A stretch of 64,000 bases of DNA from PNOJ01 sp016706845 (GTDB taxonomy: Bacteria; Krumholzibacteriota; Krumholzibacteriia; LZORAL124-64-63): NCBI GenBank assembly GCA_016706845.1, contig JADJIV010000004.1, forward strand, positions 53,800 to 117,799, read 5' to 3'. The translations under genes were made by a program, and so were the position numbers. Positions 9,543-18,206 of this stretch are shown in pieces. The notes under the pieces are model-generated. The model had not been told where the DNA came from. It saw only the letters and a program-made list of their open reading frames with translations, and ran no database searches. Within the stretch, counting starts at the first letter, position 1; every line of letters starts with the position of its first letter.

Positions 9543-12500
9543 CTACTTCACCACCGCGATCTTGCGGCGGAAATCGAAGCCCTGGCCGGTCACCCGGCAG
9601 ATGTAGCCGCCGTTGGCCACCACGTCGCCCTGGCCGTTGCGGCCGTCCCAGGCGAACTCGGTGGTCTGGTCGGCGGCGGCGTTCAGTTGGCGATTCAGCA
9701 CGATCGTCCCGTAGAGGTCGTAGATCGTGATGTTCACCGTGCCGGCGGCCGTCGGTTTGAACAGGATCCGCGTCAGCTCGCGCACGGGGTTGAACGGGTT
9801 GGGCCGGTTGGTGATCTCCCGCCCCTCGTCCAGCGCCTGCGTGGTGTAGAGCACGATCTGCCGCAGCGCCTCCTTCACGCCCGTGTTCTCTTCGGCAAAG
9901 AACCGCAGGACATGAACGCCGGATTCGCCGGGGGCCAGCTCCTCGAGGCTGAAGGCCTCCTGGTAGGCGGTCAGGGGCTGCGCGCCGTCGGACTGGTCGA
10001 CGTCGAAGCGGATCGTGGTGGTGGCCTCCGGGATGCCCGGGACCGCCGCCAGGGTGATCTGCGTGTCGGCGCTGACGTACCAGCCGTCGAGGTACTCGCT
10101 GGCGACGCCGGTGAAGGACGGGGTGGTGACCGGCGGCCCGGCCACGGCCAGCAGGACCTCCTCGGGGTCGAGGGCGTCCACGCCGGCCCGCAGCAGGACG
10201 TCGGTGGTGCCGAAGGCGGCGACGCGCAGGGTCGTCTCGGCGGTGCCGTCGCTGCCGGTCAGCAGGTGGACGGCGCCGGCGCGGGCCGAGCCGAGCGTGG
10301 CCTCGCCGGCGCGGACCTCGAAGGCGACGGCGGCGCGGGGCGCCGGGTTGCCGCCCTCGTCGCGGGCCGCGACGCGGACGCGGATCTGCTGGTCGGGCCG
10401 CAGGACGCGGTCGAAGGGCGAGCCGTCCGACTCGAGCAGGGTCAGGGTGAAGGTCCGCGCCGGGGCCGCCAGCACGGTGATCAGGCGGCTGAGCACGTCG
10501 CCGCCGGCGGCGTCGGTCACGCGCAGGTAGATCGACTCGGCGCGGTCGTAGGCCTGGTCGTCGAGCAGCGCGCGGCCCTCGACGGTGGCGCCGTAGGTGT
10601 AGCGCAGCACGCCGGTCGGGACGAGCGCCGGGTCCGGGCGCACCGCGCCCGACCAGGCGTTGATCGCCGAGATGCTGAAGGTCTCGTCGTAACCGGTGAC
10701 CAGCCGGCCCGTGGTCACGTCGACGCGCGTGACCGACAGCGGCCACGGCTCCCCGGCGACGACCGTGTCCGGGGCCGTCACCGCGTAGGTCACGCCCACC
10801 GGGATGACCGTCACCACGGGGCTGTCGGTCGAGCGGCCGCGCTCGTCGGAGACGCGGATGATGATGCGCTCGCTGACGCCGTAGCTCTGGGTCGCGATGT
10901 CGGCCGCGCCCTGCAGGAGCGTCCATTCCGTCACGCCCAGCTGCCCGTCGGGGGCGCCGAAGTCGTAGCGCAGCGCCTCCAGGGCGATGCGGTTGCCGGC
11001 CGGCACCGTGGCGCCGGTGGCGGGGTTGACCAGGCGCACGCCCACGCCGAAGCGCGAGGGCGGCCCCACGAAGGTCGTGTCCGGGACGCTGACCTGGTAG
11101 ACGGCCTCCGCCACCGGGATGGTCACGTGGCCCTGGCCGGCCTCGGGGTGCTGGTTGTCGTCGGCGCTGAGGACCAGGTTGCCGGCGCCGTCGAGCACGA
11201 CCCCGACCTGCCGGCGGCCGCCGATGAAGGGGGCGTGGTAGTCCGCGGGGTTCTGCCACGCGAACAGGTCGGGCTCCGAGCAGTCGAGCTCCAGGGCGCC
11301 GCCGTCCAGCGACGTGATCGGGTTGAAGAACTGGTCGACCGCGCGCAGCTCCACGACGAAGGGTTCGCCCGCCGTCTGGACGACCGGCGCGCCGGTCTTG
11401 CCGGTGCCGACCTCGGCGCCGGGCTCCGGCGTCTCGCCGGGCGCGACGATCTGCAGCTGCTTGAAGCCGTCGGCCGCGAGGCGGCAGCTGTTGGAGAAGC
11501 CCTCGTTGCCGTCGCCGTCGACGATGCGGAAGTAGACCTCCTCGGCCAGCGTGTAGGTCTGCTGGACGTCGGTGTGGCCGCCGGTCAGCATCTGCTGGAC
11601 GGTGCCCAGCACGCCGCCGCCGGCCTCGCCGGTGGCGGCGCTCAGCACCGAGATCTGGATCAGGCCGCTGTGGGCCGCGACGCGCTCGCCGGTGTTGCTG
11701 TCGATCAGGTCGACCGCCAGCGGGAAGGTGGCCGGGCCGCCCACGATCGCTGCCGCGGGGGCCGCGACGTCGTAGTAGAGCCCGCCCGTCTGCATCGTCA
11801 CGACGCTGCTCGTGGTCTGCCGCCCGAAGTCGTCGGACACGCGGATCCGCAGGTCCTCCAGGGCGCTGTAGCTCTGATCGCTGATGAACGAGACGCCGTT
11901 GATCAGGTAGACCTCCGTGGTGCCGAGCACGCCGTTGCCGGGCGCGAAATTCGCCCGCAGCGGCGTCAGGTCGACCCGGTGGCCGGCGCCGGCGACGGGT
12001 TCGCCGGTGTCGGGATCGACGAGCCGCACCGTCATCGCGAAGCCCGGCATGCCGCCGGTCTGGGCCGCGGCGGGCACGGTGATCTGGTAGACGTAGGGCC
12101 GGCGCACCGGCACCGCGACGGTCTGTCCCGGCAGCTGCGGCGCGTCGAGGTCGCCCACGGTGACGCCCACCGCGCCCTCGGCCACCAGGAAGGCGTCGAC
12201 GGCGCGGCTGCCGAGGAAGAACGGCGCGTCCTGCGGGTCGGGGTTGTCCGGCCAGGAGAACGAGCCGTCGGTGGCCGAGAGGTGGACCCGGCCGCCCGAC
12301 GCGTCGCCGATCGGGTTCCAGTACTGGTCCACGGCCCGCACCACCATCGGGAACGGTTCGCCCGAACGCTGGGTGTCCGGCAGGGCCGACTTGCCCGTGG
12401 CGGCGAAGGCGGCCTCGCCCGGCCGCGCCGTCTCGCCCGGGGTCAGCAGCTGCAGCCGCTGATAGCCGGCGGGCCGGACGGTGAACAGGGGGCTGTCGCC

Positions 12501-15500
12501 GGCCAGGCCGCTGGGATCGAAGGCGCGCACCGCGAACTCGCCGGCCTGCGTGTAGGTCTGCTGGAAGCTGACCTGGCCGTCGACGAGGCGGCGCGAGGTC
12601 ACGCCCACGGCGCCGGCGCCGAGCGTCCCGCCGCCGTCGACGACCGCGACGCTGAAGAAGCGGTCGTCGTCCACGAGCGATCCCGTCTCGGTGTCGCGCA
12701 GCCTCACCGTCACCGGGAAGGCCGCCGGCGGCCCCGCCACGGGCGCGGGCGTCGTGCCGACGACGACGTCGTACCACAGGCCGTTGGGATCCATGCGGAT
12801 GATGTCGCTGTAGCCGAGGCGGCCGGAGGAGTCGCTCACCTCGATGACGATGCGGCTGGCGACGTCGTAGGCCTGGGCGGGGATCGCCACGACGCCGGCG
12901 GTCAGCTGGGCCTGCGTCGCCAGCAGCACGCCCGGGGCGGGCTGCAGCGTCGGCGTCAGGGCGCGCAGGGTGACCTGGTTGTAGGCGTTGGTCATGACGG
13001 TCCCGGCCTCGTCCACCAGTTCCACGCTCATGGCGAAGGAGCTGGGCGGCCCGACGAACGCCGTGTCGGGGGTCGTGATCCGGTACTGGGCCCCGGCGGC
13101 GACCTGCACGACCACGTCGTGGCCCAGGATCTCCGCGTCGGTCAGGTCGTAGGCCGTGAGCGTGGCGTAGCCGAGGCTCGACAGCGCCACGGGGAACACG
13201 ATCTCGCCGGCGGCGAGCGCCTGGCCGTTGTTCAGGGGATTGCCCGGCACGACGGAGCCCTCGTCGCTGCCGAGGTGGATGTTGTGCACGCTGTTGTCGA
13301 CGCGGTTCCAGAAGCGGTCGACGGCGTCGACGGTCAGCGGGAACTGCAGCGTCGCGGTCTGCACCGCGGGCGTGCCGGTCTTGCCGTCGACCTCGGGGCC
13401 GCCGGGGTTCGGCGTCTCGCCGGGCGCGACGGCCAGCAGGCGGTAGAATTCGCCGGGATTCACGCGCACGGCGCTGGAGTCGCGGCGGGCGGACACCGCC
13501 AGGTCCCGCGCGCGCAGCGTCTGGGTCGTCGCCGTGCGGAAGGACAGGGCGAAGGCCGTGGAGCCGTCGGGCTCCAGCGGCACGTCGTTGGCCGTGACCA
13601 GGTCGGCGTAGCTGCTGGTCGACACCCTGACGATCGGGCTGGCGGGCACCGGGTTCCACCACGCGTCCAGGGCGGTCACCGCGGCGGTCACGTCCGCGCC
13701 GGCGACCACCGGCAGCGGCTCGCCGAACTTGCCGGGCGCCTCGCCCGGCGTGGCCGTCTCGCCCGGCAGCAGGACCTGCAGGCCCGCGTACGCGCCGGGG
13801 AAGACGGTGAAGGGGTTGCTCTCGCCGGTGCGCCCGTAGACGTCGTCCACGGCCGACACGGTGATGCCCTGGCCGGCGCGCGTGATGCGCATGCTGCCGC
13901 GCCACACGCCCTGGTAGATGCCGGTGCCGTAGCCGTCGGCGAGGCTGACGCGCAGCGGCGCCAGCACGTCGCCGCCCACGTTCAGGCGCAGCGAGACGCT
14001 GTCGGTGAAGGTGCGGATGTGGTTGCCGTAGGCGTCGCGCGCGATCACGGTGAGGTTCGGCAGCCAGGCGCCGGCCTGGTGGTCGGGCACCGGCTCGAGG
14101 ATGTCGGTCGGGTCGGGGTTGACGCCGTCGTTGACGCCGATCTCGAAGTGGTCGATCACGCCGGCCTCGACCGGGATGAGCGCCGACGCGGTGCGCGTGC
14201 TCACCGGGTCGGTGGCGGTGACCAGCTGCTGGTTCGGATCCGCCAGAGTCTCGAGCGTGACCGGGAAGACGCCGGTCCCGGACTGCAAGCTCTGGGGCGC
14301 CGCGGGCAGGGTCGCCTGGGGATCGGTGCTGGTGAACACCAGCGGGATCGGCAGGGACGGGCTCGTCGCCTCGATGGGGTTGTAGTAGTAGTCCGTGGCG
14401 ATGACCTGGATGTTGAAGGGCGCGCCCGCGTCCTGGGGGGACGGGGTGCCGACCTTGCCGGGCGCGTAGATCGTGCCGGCGTCCAGGGTTTCGCCGGGCG
14501 CGATCACCATCAGCCGCTGGTAGACGTTCGGCGAGACGCGCAGGGGGCTCGAGAAGCTGTCCGCCTGGCCGCCGACGCTGGCCTGCAGCAGCTGGTCGCC
14601 GTGCGTCGCCATCAGGGCGCTGTAGACGCCGGTGCCGTTCAGGGTGATGACCCCGCTCTCGATCAGGGTGCCGCCGCCGTCGAGCAGCAGCAGGTGGCCC
14701 GTCGGGCAGGTGATCGCGACGGTGCGCGAGCCGGACACGAGGTTGCCGTAGCGGTCCACGGCCCTGATCTCCAGGGATTCGATCATCTGCCCGGCGATGA
14801 TCGGCGTGGGCAGGCCGATGTTGCCGCCGAAGGCCGGGTCGTTCAGGCCCGGGGTCCAGGTCTGGCCCGGCAGCGTGAACAGGACCTTCTCCATGGGGCC
14901 CGCGTTCACCTGGAAGTCGCCCGACAGCGTCACCACGCCGGTGTTGCTGTCGACGATCAGCCGGGCGCTGAACGCACGCTTGGTCACCTGCACCGAGGCG
15001 TTGAGCACGCCGTTGACGAAGTTGTTGCTGGTGGTGATCAGGTAGTCCGCGCTCTCGTCGACGGCGCCGATGCGGACCCGCATCGAGACGGGCCCGTTGT
15101 ACGGGAACACGTTGTTGAACGAGTCGTAGGCGCGCACCCGGATCTGGAACGGGGTCGTGGTCGCCTGCACGGCGTTGGTGTCGAGCACGGCGTAGTCGAA
15201 GGAGAAGTGGTGGAGCCCGGCCGGGTTGACCTGGACGTTGGCCGAGCTCGAGGTCGAGATCGGGCCCGAGGCGGTGACCGTCACCTGGCGCAGGCCCGAG
15301 GTCATCAGCGTGGCCGACTGGTCCTGGACCGTGTTGCTGCTCATGGCCCCGCCGGCGGGCAGCGCCACGCCGGGGGCCGCGTCGTTGGCGCTCCAGGCCA
15401 GCGTCGGGAAGGGGCCCGACGCCACGGGGTTCCAGTACTGGTCGGTCGCGTAGACGTCGATGCCGGTGAACGGGAAGCCCGAGATCTGGGCGATGGCCGT

Positions 15501-16328
15501 GCCGCTGCGGCCCGGGCTGACGCCCGGCGTCAGGGTCTGGCCCGGCAGCAGCAGGACGACGCGGTTCAGGGCCCCGGGATAGAGCGGCGCCACGAGGCCG
15601 CTGCCGGCCGCGGCCGCGGCCTGCGTCGGGTAGACGACAGTGTTCAGGGCGTTGACCGTGTTCTGCTGCAGCGCCGGGTCGGTGCCCTGGAAGACGACGT
15701 TGGCCGCGGCGACGCCGGCGACGAACGAGCCGCCGCCGATGGTGAGCGACGGGCCGGAGGTGAAGTGCCCGATCGCCGGCGACAGCACCACGTCGTCGTC
15801 GAAGTTGCGGACGGCCACGTTCATGAGGTCGCGGGCGGTGACCGTCAGCGCGACGTTCTGGCCGACGTACTTGTCGCCGGCCGGTACGCCGATCTCGAAG
15901 TGGTGGACGAAGTTGTAGCAGTTGATTTCAACCTGGGCGAACGGCACCGAACCGTCGTCCTGGTCCGCGACGCGCAACCGCACCGGCTGCCCGTCGTCCA
16001 GGAAATCGATCCCGGTGAAGATGCGCTCGCCGTTCTGCAGGTAAGCCGAAGCCGGCAGGGTCGCAGCCACGTCCGGCGAGGACAGCGCGGCGCGGATGAA
16101 GTCCGCCGCAGTGTCGGTCGTGCCGTCGGTGTTCACCGCCCGCACGAGCACGCTGAACTGCTCGTAGATGGTGACCGCGGGCCGACCGTCGACGATCTCG
16201 GGGTTGATCACCGTGATCTCGAGGTGGTCGAAGGCCAGGGCGGCCGCCGGCGCCAGGGCCAGCAGGCCCACAGCCAGGACGGTGGCGAACTTGGCGATGG
16301 CGATCCTGTTGCGCGTGCGCTCGTTCAT
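9543..16328 (-). CDS. Giant modular secreted protein with repeated Ig-like units and sorting tail
   Basis: A 2261-residue exported protein with an uninterrupted frame. The signal peptide (FATVLAVGLLALAPAAALA) is followed by two alternating modules. Seven units carry a PG[EQ]T box then A.D..[WY][NY]NP (boxes near 15540, 14865, 14495, 13760, 13420, 12438 and 11438). Six units resemble VPDTTFVGPPSRF..VRLVN followed by a bacterial-Ig-like segment. The C-terminus is a FlgD-like domain (NRPNPFNPVRELTRILF, FAWDGRNGQGDVVANGGYI, ending KIAVVK). This is an extracellular, probably surface-attached protein that depends on the adjacent PorV-like barrel. The start ATG at 16328 has a GGCGGG 6 bases upstream; ATG 16334 is the alternative. 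No enzymatic domain was recognised. Confidence 0.8.
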   Translation of the reverse strand: MNERTRNRIAIAKFATVLAVGLLALAPAAALAFDHLEITVINPEIVDGRPAVTIYEQFSVLVRAVNTDGTTDTAADFIRAALSSPDVAATLPASAYLQNGERIFTGIDFLDDGQPVRLRVADQDDGSVPFAQVEINCYNFVHHFEIGVPAGDKYVGQNVALTVTARDLMNVAVRNFDDDVVLSPAIGHFTSGPSLTIGGGSFVAGVAAANVVFQGTDPALQQNTVNALNTVVYPTQAAAAAGSGLVAPLYPGALNRVVLLLPGQTLTPGVSPGRSGTAIAQISGFPFTGIDVYATDQYWNPVASGPFPTLAWSANDAAPGVALPAGGAMSSNTVQDQSATLMTSGLRQVTVTASGPISTSSSANVQVNPAGLHHFSFDYAVLDTNAVQATTTPFQIRVRAYDSFNNVFPYNGPVSMRVRIGAVDESADYLITTSNNFVNGVLNASVQVTKRAFSARLIVDSNTGVVTLSGDFQVNAGPMEKVLFTLPGQTWTPGLNDPAFGGNIGLPTPIIAGQMIESLEIRAVDRYGNLVSGSRTVAITCPTGHLLLLDGGGTLIESGVITLNGTGVYSALMATHGDQLLQASVGGQADSFSSPLRVSPNVYQRLMVIAPGETLDAGTIYAPGKVGTPSPQDAGAPFNIQVIATDYYYNPIEATSPSLPIPLVFTSTDPQATLPAAPQSLQSGTGVFPVTLETLADPNQQLVTATDPVSTRTASALIPVEAGVIDHFEIGVNDGVNPDPTDILEPVPDHQAGAWLPNLTVIARDAYGNHIRTFTDSVSLRLNVGGDVLAPLRVSLADGYGTGIYQGVWRGSMRITRAGQGITVSAVDDVYGRTGESNPFTVFPGAYAGLQVLLPGETATPGEAPGKFGEPLPVVAGADVTAAVTALDAWWNPVPASPIVRVSTSSYADLVTANDVPLEPDGSTAFALSFRTATTQTLRARDLAVSARRDSSAVRVNPGEFYRLLAVAPGETPNPGGPEVDGKTGTPAVQTATLQFPLTVDAVDRFWNRVDNSVHNIHLGSDEGSVVPGNPLNNGQALAAGEIVFPVALSSLGYATLTAYDLTDAEILGHDVVVQVAAGAQYRITTPDTAFVGPPSSFAMSVELVDEAGTVMTNAYNQVTLRALTPTLQPAPGVLLATQAQLTAGVVAIPAQAYDVASRIVIEVSDSSGRLGYSDIIRMDPNGLWYDVVVGTTPAPVAGPPAAFPVTVRLRDTETGSLVDDDRFFSVAVVDGGGTLGAGAVGVTSRRLVDGQVSFQQTYTQAGEFAVRAFDPSGLAGDSPLFTVRPAGYQRLQLLTPGETARPGEAAFAATGKSALPDTQRSGEPFPMVVRAVDQYWNPIGDASGGRVHLSATDGSFSWPDNPDPQDAPFFLGSRAVDAFLVAEGAVGVTVGDLDAPQLPGQTVAVPVRRPYVYQITVPAAAQTGGMPGFAMTVRLVDPDTGEPVAGAGHRVDLTPLRANFAPGNGVLGTTEVYLINGVSFISDQSYSALEDLRIRVSDDFGRQTTSSVVTMQTGGLYYDVAAPAAAIVGGPATFPLAVDLIDSNTGERVAAHSGLIQISVLSAATGEAGGGVLGTVQQMLTGGHTDVQQTYTLAEEVYFRIVDGDGNEGFSNSCRLAADGFKQLQIVAPGETPEPGAEVGTGKTGAPVVQTAGEPFVVELRAVDQFFNPITSLDGGALELDCSEPDLFAWQNPADYHAPFIGGRRQVGVVLDGAGNLVLSADDNQHPEAGQGHVTIPVAEAVYQVSVPDTTFVGPPSRFGVGVRLVNPATGATVPAGNRIALEALRYDFGAPDGQLGVTEWTLLQGAADIATQSYGVSERIIIRVSDERGRSTDSPVVTVIPVGVTYAVTAPDTVVAGEPWPLSVTRVDVTTGRLVTGYDETFSISAINAWSGAVRPDPALVPTGVLRYTYGATVEGRALLDDQAYDRAESIYLRVTDAAGGDVLSRLITVLAAPARTFTLTLLESDGSPFDRVLRPDQQIRVRVAARDEGGNPAPRAAVAFEVRAGEATLGSARAGAVHLLTGSDGTAETTLRVAAFGTTDVLLRAGVDALDPEEVLLAVAGPPVTTPSFTGVASEYLDGWYVSADTQITLAAVPGIPEATTTIRFDVDQSDGAQPLTAYQEAFSLEELAPGESGVHVLRFFAEENTGVKEALRQIVLYTTQALDEGREITNRPNPFNPVRELTRILFKPTAAGTVNITIYDLYGTIVLNRQLNAAADQTTEFAWDGRNGQGDVVANGGYICRVTGQGFDFRRKIAVVK

Positions 16329-16838
16329 GGTCATCCCGCCGTGGAAGGGATCCTGGAACGTCCGGGGCGCGGACGGCCGTGCAGAATGCAAAGCCGGACA
16401 GGGAGATCCGGCGTTGCGGCACGGGCCAGCGGGTCCAGGTGCAAGCGATATGCCACAGGTCGGGGCGGGCGACGTTTACGTAACGCGCTTTTGCACATGG
16501 GATTGCAGATGTCCCGCCAGGACGCGGCAAGCGGCGCGTGGATGAAGGGTTGGCGTCCGGAAGCGGCGGTTGCTGAGGGCCCGGGACCGGGCGGACGACT
16601 GCGGGAGGACGGACCCCGAACGCGATACCGCTGTTCATTGTCGGGTGGCGGGCCGGTCCGGACAGGGCAATTCAGGTCTCCGGCGCCGGCGATCGTGCAG
16701 GATCGGTGCGCCGCGGATTCAGGGCGGGATCCGACCGATTGGTGGTTGTTCGCAGTCGCCGCGTGTGATTATGTTCCCCGGCGTCGGCGTCCCGCGCGGG
16801 GTCGCCACCGGAGGGCCGTACGATCGGGAGACAACACC
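16329..16838. other. 510-bp divergent intergenic region
   Basis: No credible gene is present. It separates the reverse-strand giant-protein operon from the forward methyltransferase, so it must hold both promoters. Apart from the sigma-54-like site on the reverse strand I see no convincing -35/-10 pair. Confidence 0.6.
16440..16455 (-). promoter_or_regulatory. Sigma-54-like -24/-12 element upstream of the giant-protein operon
   Basis: On the reverse strand the sequence is TGGCATATCGCTTGCA, against the consensus TGGCAC-N5-TTGCA. The GG and GC dinucleotides are spaced exactly as required and only one core base differs. It lies about 112 bases before the start codon. No enhancer-binding protein gene is nearby. 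Confidence 0.45.
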
Positions 16839-17651
16839 TTGCCCAGGACAGCCAGGCGTCCGCGGCTGACCGCCGCCACCGCCGATCCCCACTGGCTCTA
16901 CGAGAACGCCGTGCAGAACCCCGAGGCCGAAGTCGAGTTCATCGACCGCGCCTTCGCCGCCGTCTACGGGCGCCCCCCGCGCGACCTGCGCGAGGACTTC
17001 TGCGGCACGCTCAACCTGGGCTGCAGCTGGATCCGCCACCGCCCGGACAACACGGCGCTCGGCGTGGACCTCGACGGCCCGACCCTCGACTGGGGCCGCG
17101 AGCACAACGTGCAGCCGCTGGGCGCCGACGCCGCGCGCGCCACGATGGTGCAGGACGACGTGCGCCGCGTCTGCGGGCCGCCCGTCGACGTCCTGGCCGC
17201 CACGAACTTCTCGTGGTGGTGCTTCCACGAGCGCGCGGAACTGAAGGGCTACCTGGAGAACTGCCGGCGCTCGCTGCGGGACGAAGGCATGCTGATGCTG
17301 GACATCTTCGGCGGGTCCGAGGCCCAGGTGCTCCAGTTCGAGGAGCGCGACTGCGAAGGCTACACCTACGTGTGGGACCAGGACGCCTTCAACCCCATCA
17401 CCCACGAGTACGTCTGCCGGATCCACTTCCGCTTCCCCGACGGCAGCGAACTGACCGACGCCTTCGTCTACCACTGGCGCCTGTGGTCGATCCCCGAGGT
17501 GCGCGACCTGCTGCTGGAGGTCGGCTTCTCGCGGGTGGAGGTCTACTGGGAGGGCGCCGACGAGGACGGCGAGCCCAGCGGCGAATTCCAGATCGACAAC
17601 GGGGGCGACAATTCGCCGGCCTGGGTGGCCTACATCGTGGCTTTTCGCTGA
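16839..17651 (+). CDS. Class I SAM-dependent methyltransferase
   Basis: A 270-residue soluble protein. The Rossmann core is recognisable: EDFCGTLNLGCSWI is motif I, ALGVDLDGPTLDWG is motif II and DVLAATNFSWWCF is the motif IV region, followed by SLRDEGMLMLDIFGG. The substrate cannot be inferred. The start is TTG at 16839 because GGGAG lies 8 bases upstream and no in-frame ATG or GTG gives a better fit to the PHWLYENAVQNPEAEVEFID start of the conserved region. It is a single gene followed by a strong terminator. Confidence 0.8.
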   Translation: MPRTARRPRLTAATADPHWLYENAVQNPEAEVEFIDRAFAAVYGRPPRDLREDFCGTLNLGCSWIRHRPDNTALGVDLDGPTLDWGREHNVQPLGADAARATMVQDDVRRVCGPPVDVLAATNFSWWCFHERAELKGYLENCRRSLRDEGMLMLDIFGGSEAQVLQFEERDCEGYTYVWDQDAFNPITHEYVCRIHFRFPDGSELTDAFVYHWRLWSIPEVRDLLLEVGFSRVEVYWEGADEDGEPSGEFQIDNGGDNSPAWVAYIVAFR

Positions 17652-17680
17652 ATCGCAGGAAGGCCGCTGCAGAAAGCGAA

Positions 17681-17713
17681 GGCGGGGAGGGTCGCCCTCC
17701 CCGCCTTCTTTTT
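17681..17713 (+). terminator. Rho-independent terminator after the methyltransferase
   Basis: GGCGGGGAGGG (17681-17691), loop TCG, CCCTCCCCGCC (17695-17705), then TTCTTTTT. It is an 11-bp perfect stem with a U-tract 30 bases past the stop. On the reverse strand the stem is followed by TTCGCTTTC and may also end the selenoprotein transcript. Confidence 0.9.
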
Positions 17714-17730
17714 CAGATTCCCGGCAATGG

Positions 17731-18078
17731 TCAGCCGCAGCTGCCGCTGCCGCAGCTGCCGCCCCCGCACTCGCCGCCGAGGCGGTCGGCCAGGTTCAGC
17801 GTGTAGCCCCTGCGGGCGCCGTCGTCGACGTAGTCGATGACGATGCCGCCGCCCTGCTCGATCACCGAGACCACGTCCGGCGCCAGGATGAAATCCAGCG
17901 TCCGGGTCGAAACTGTCTTGTCGTCGTCCTTAGGCTCGTCCAGAGCCATGCCCACGGAGGGACCGCCTCAGCCGAAGCCCTGGAAGTAGAGTCGGATGGC
18001 CCGCAGGCCGTCCGGCGGCAGGTCGAGGGCGCCGAAGGCGTCCGCCGCCGCGTCGGAGATCCGGATCAACTCGTTCAC
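17731..18078 (-). CDS. HesB/IscA-like selenoprotein (in-frame TGA read as selenocysteine)
   Basis: 115 residues including U37. Reading through the TGA at 17970-17968 joins two in-frame halves: RISDAAADAFGALDLPPDG..RLYFQGFG, then U, then GGPSVGMALDEPKDDDK and IDYVDDGARRGYTLN, ending in a Cys-rich tail (GGECGGGSCGSGSCG). This is the A-type Fe-S carrier/HesB fold, and the HesB-like family is one of the established prokaryotic selenoprotein families, with U in GFG-U-GGP. A SECIS-like hairpin follows the TGA. The start is GTG 18078 with GAGG 9 bases upstream; ATG 18087 sits directly on that site. Without selenocysteine insertion the product would be a 36-residue peptide. No sel genes are in the window. 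Confidence 0.82.
17933..17947 (-). promoter_or_regulatory. Bacterial SECIS-like hairpin
   Basis: Counting from the base after TGA, GGCTC (21-25) pairs with GAGCC (31-35) around the loop TGGAC (26-30). A short stem, a G within the first two loop bases, and a loop 16-37 bases past the UGA are the accepted features of bacterial SECIS elements that recruit SelB. The element is inside the coding sequence, as expected in bacteria. Confidence 0.7.
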
Positions 18079-18150
18079 GTCCCACATCCTCGCTGGAGTG
18101 TCGCAATCGGTGGTTCCAGTGTAATCAACAAAGATCGAAACTGCAAGAGA

Positions 18151-18176
18151 AAGCCCCGGCCGCGGGGCCGGGGCTT
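18151..18176 (-). terminator. Rho-independent terminator of the OB-fold protein gene
   Basis: On the reverse strand AAGCCCCGGC, loop CCCGCG and GCCGGGGCTT are followed by TCTCTTGC. It is a ten-base-pair stem about 30 bases past the stop. Confidence 0.8.
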
Positions 18177-18206
18177 CCGTGCGTCCGGGAAGCAGTCGGG
18201 AACCGG

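Noticed and set aside
9687..17651. 2654-codon forward open frame antisense to the giant modular gene, running into the methyltransferase
   Set aside because: Extreme GC content removes stop codons from the opposite strand. The translation is low-complexity Arg/Gly/Ala/Val and only its last 270 residues (from 16839) look like a protein.
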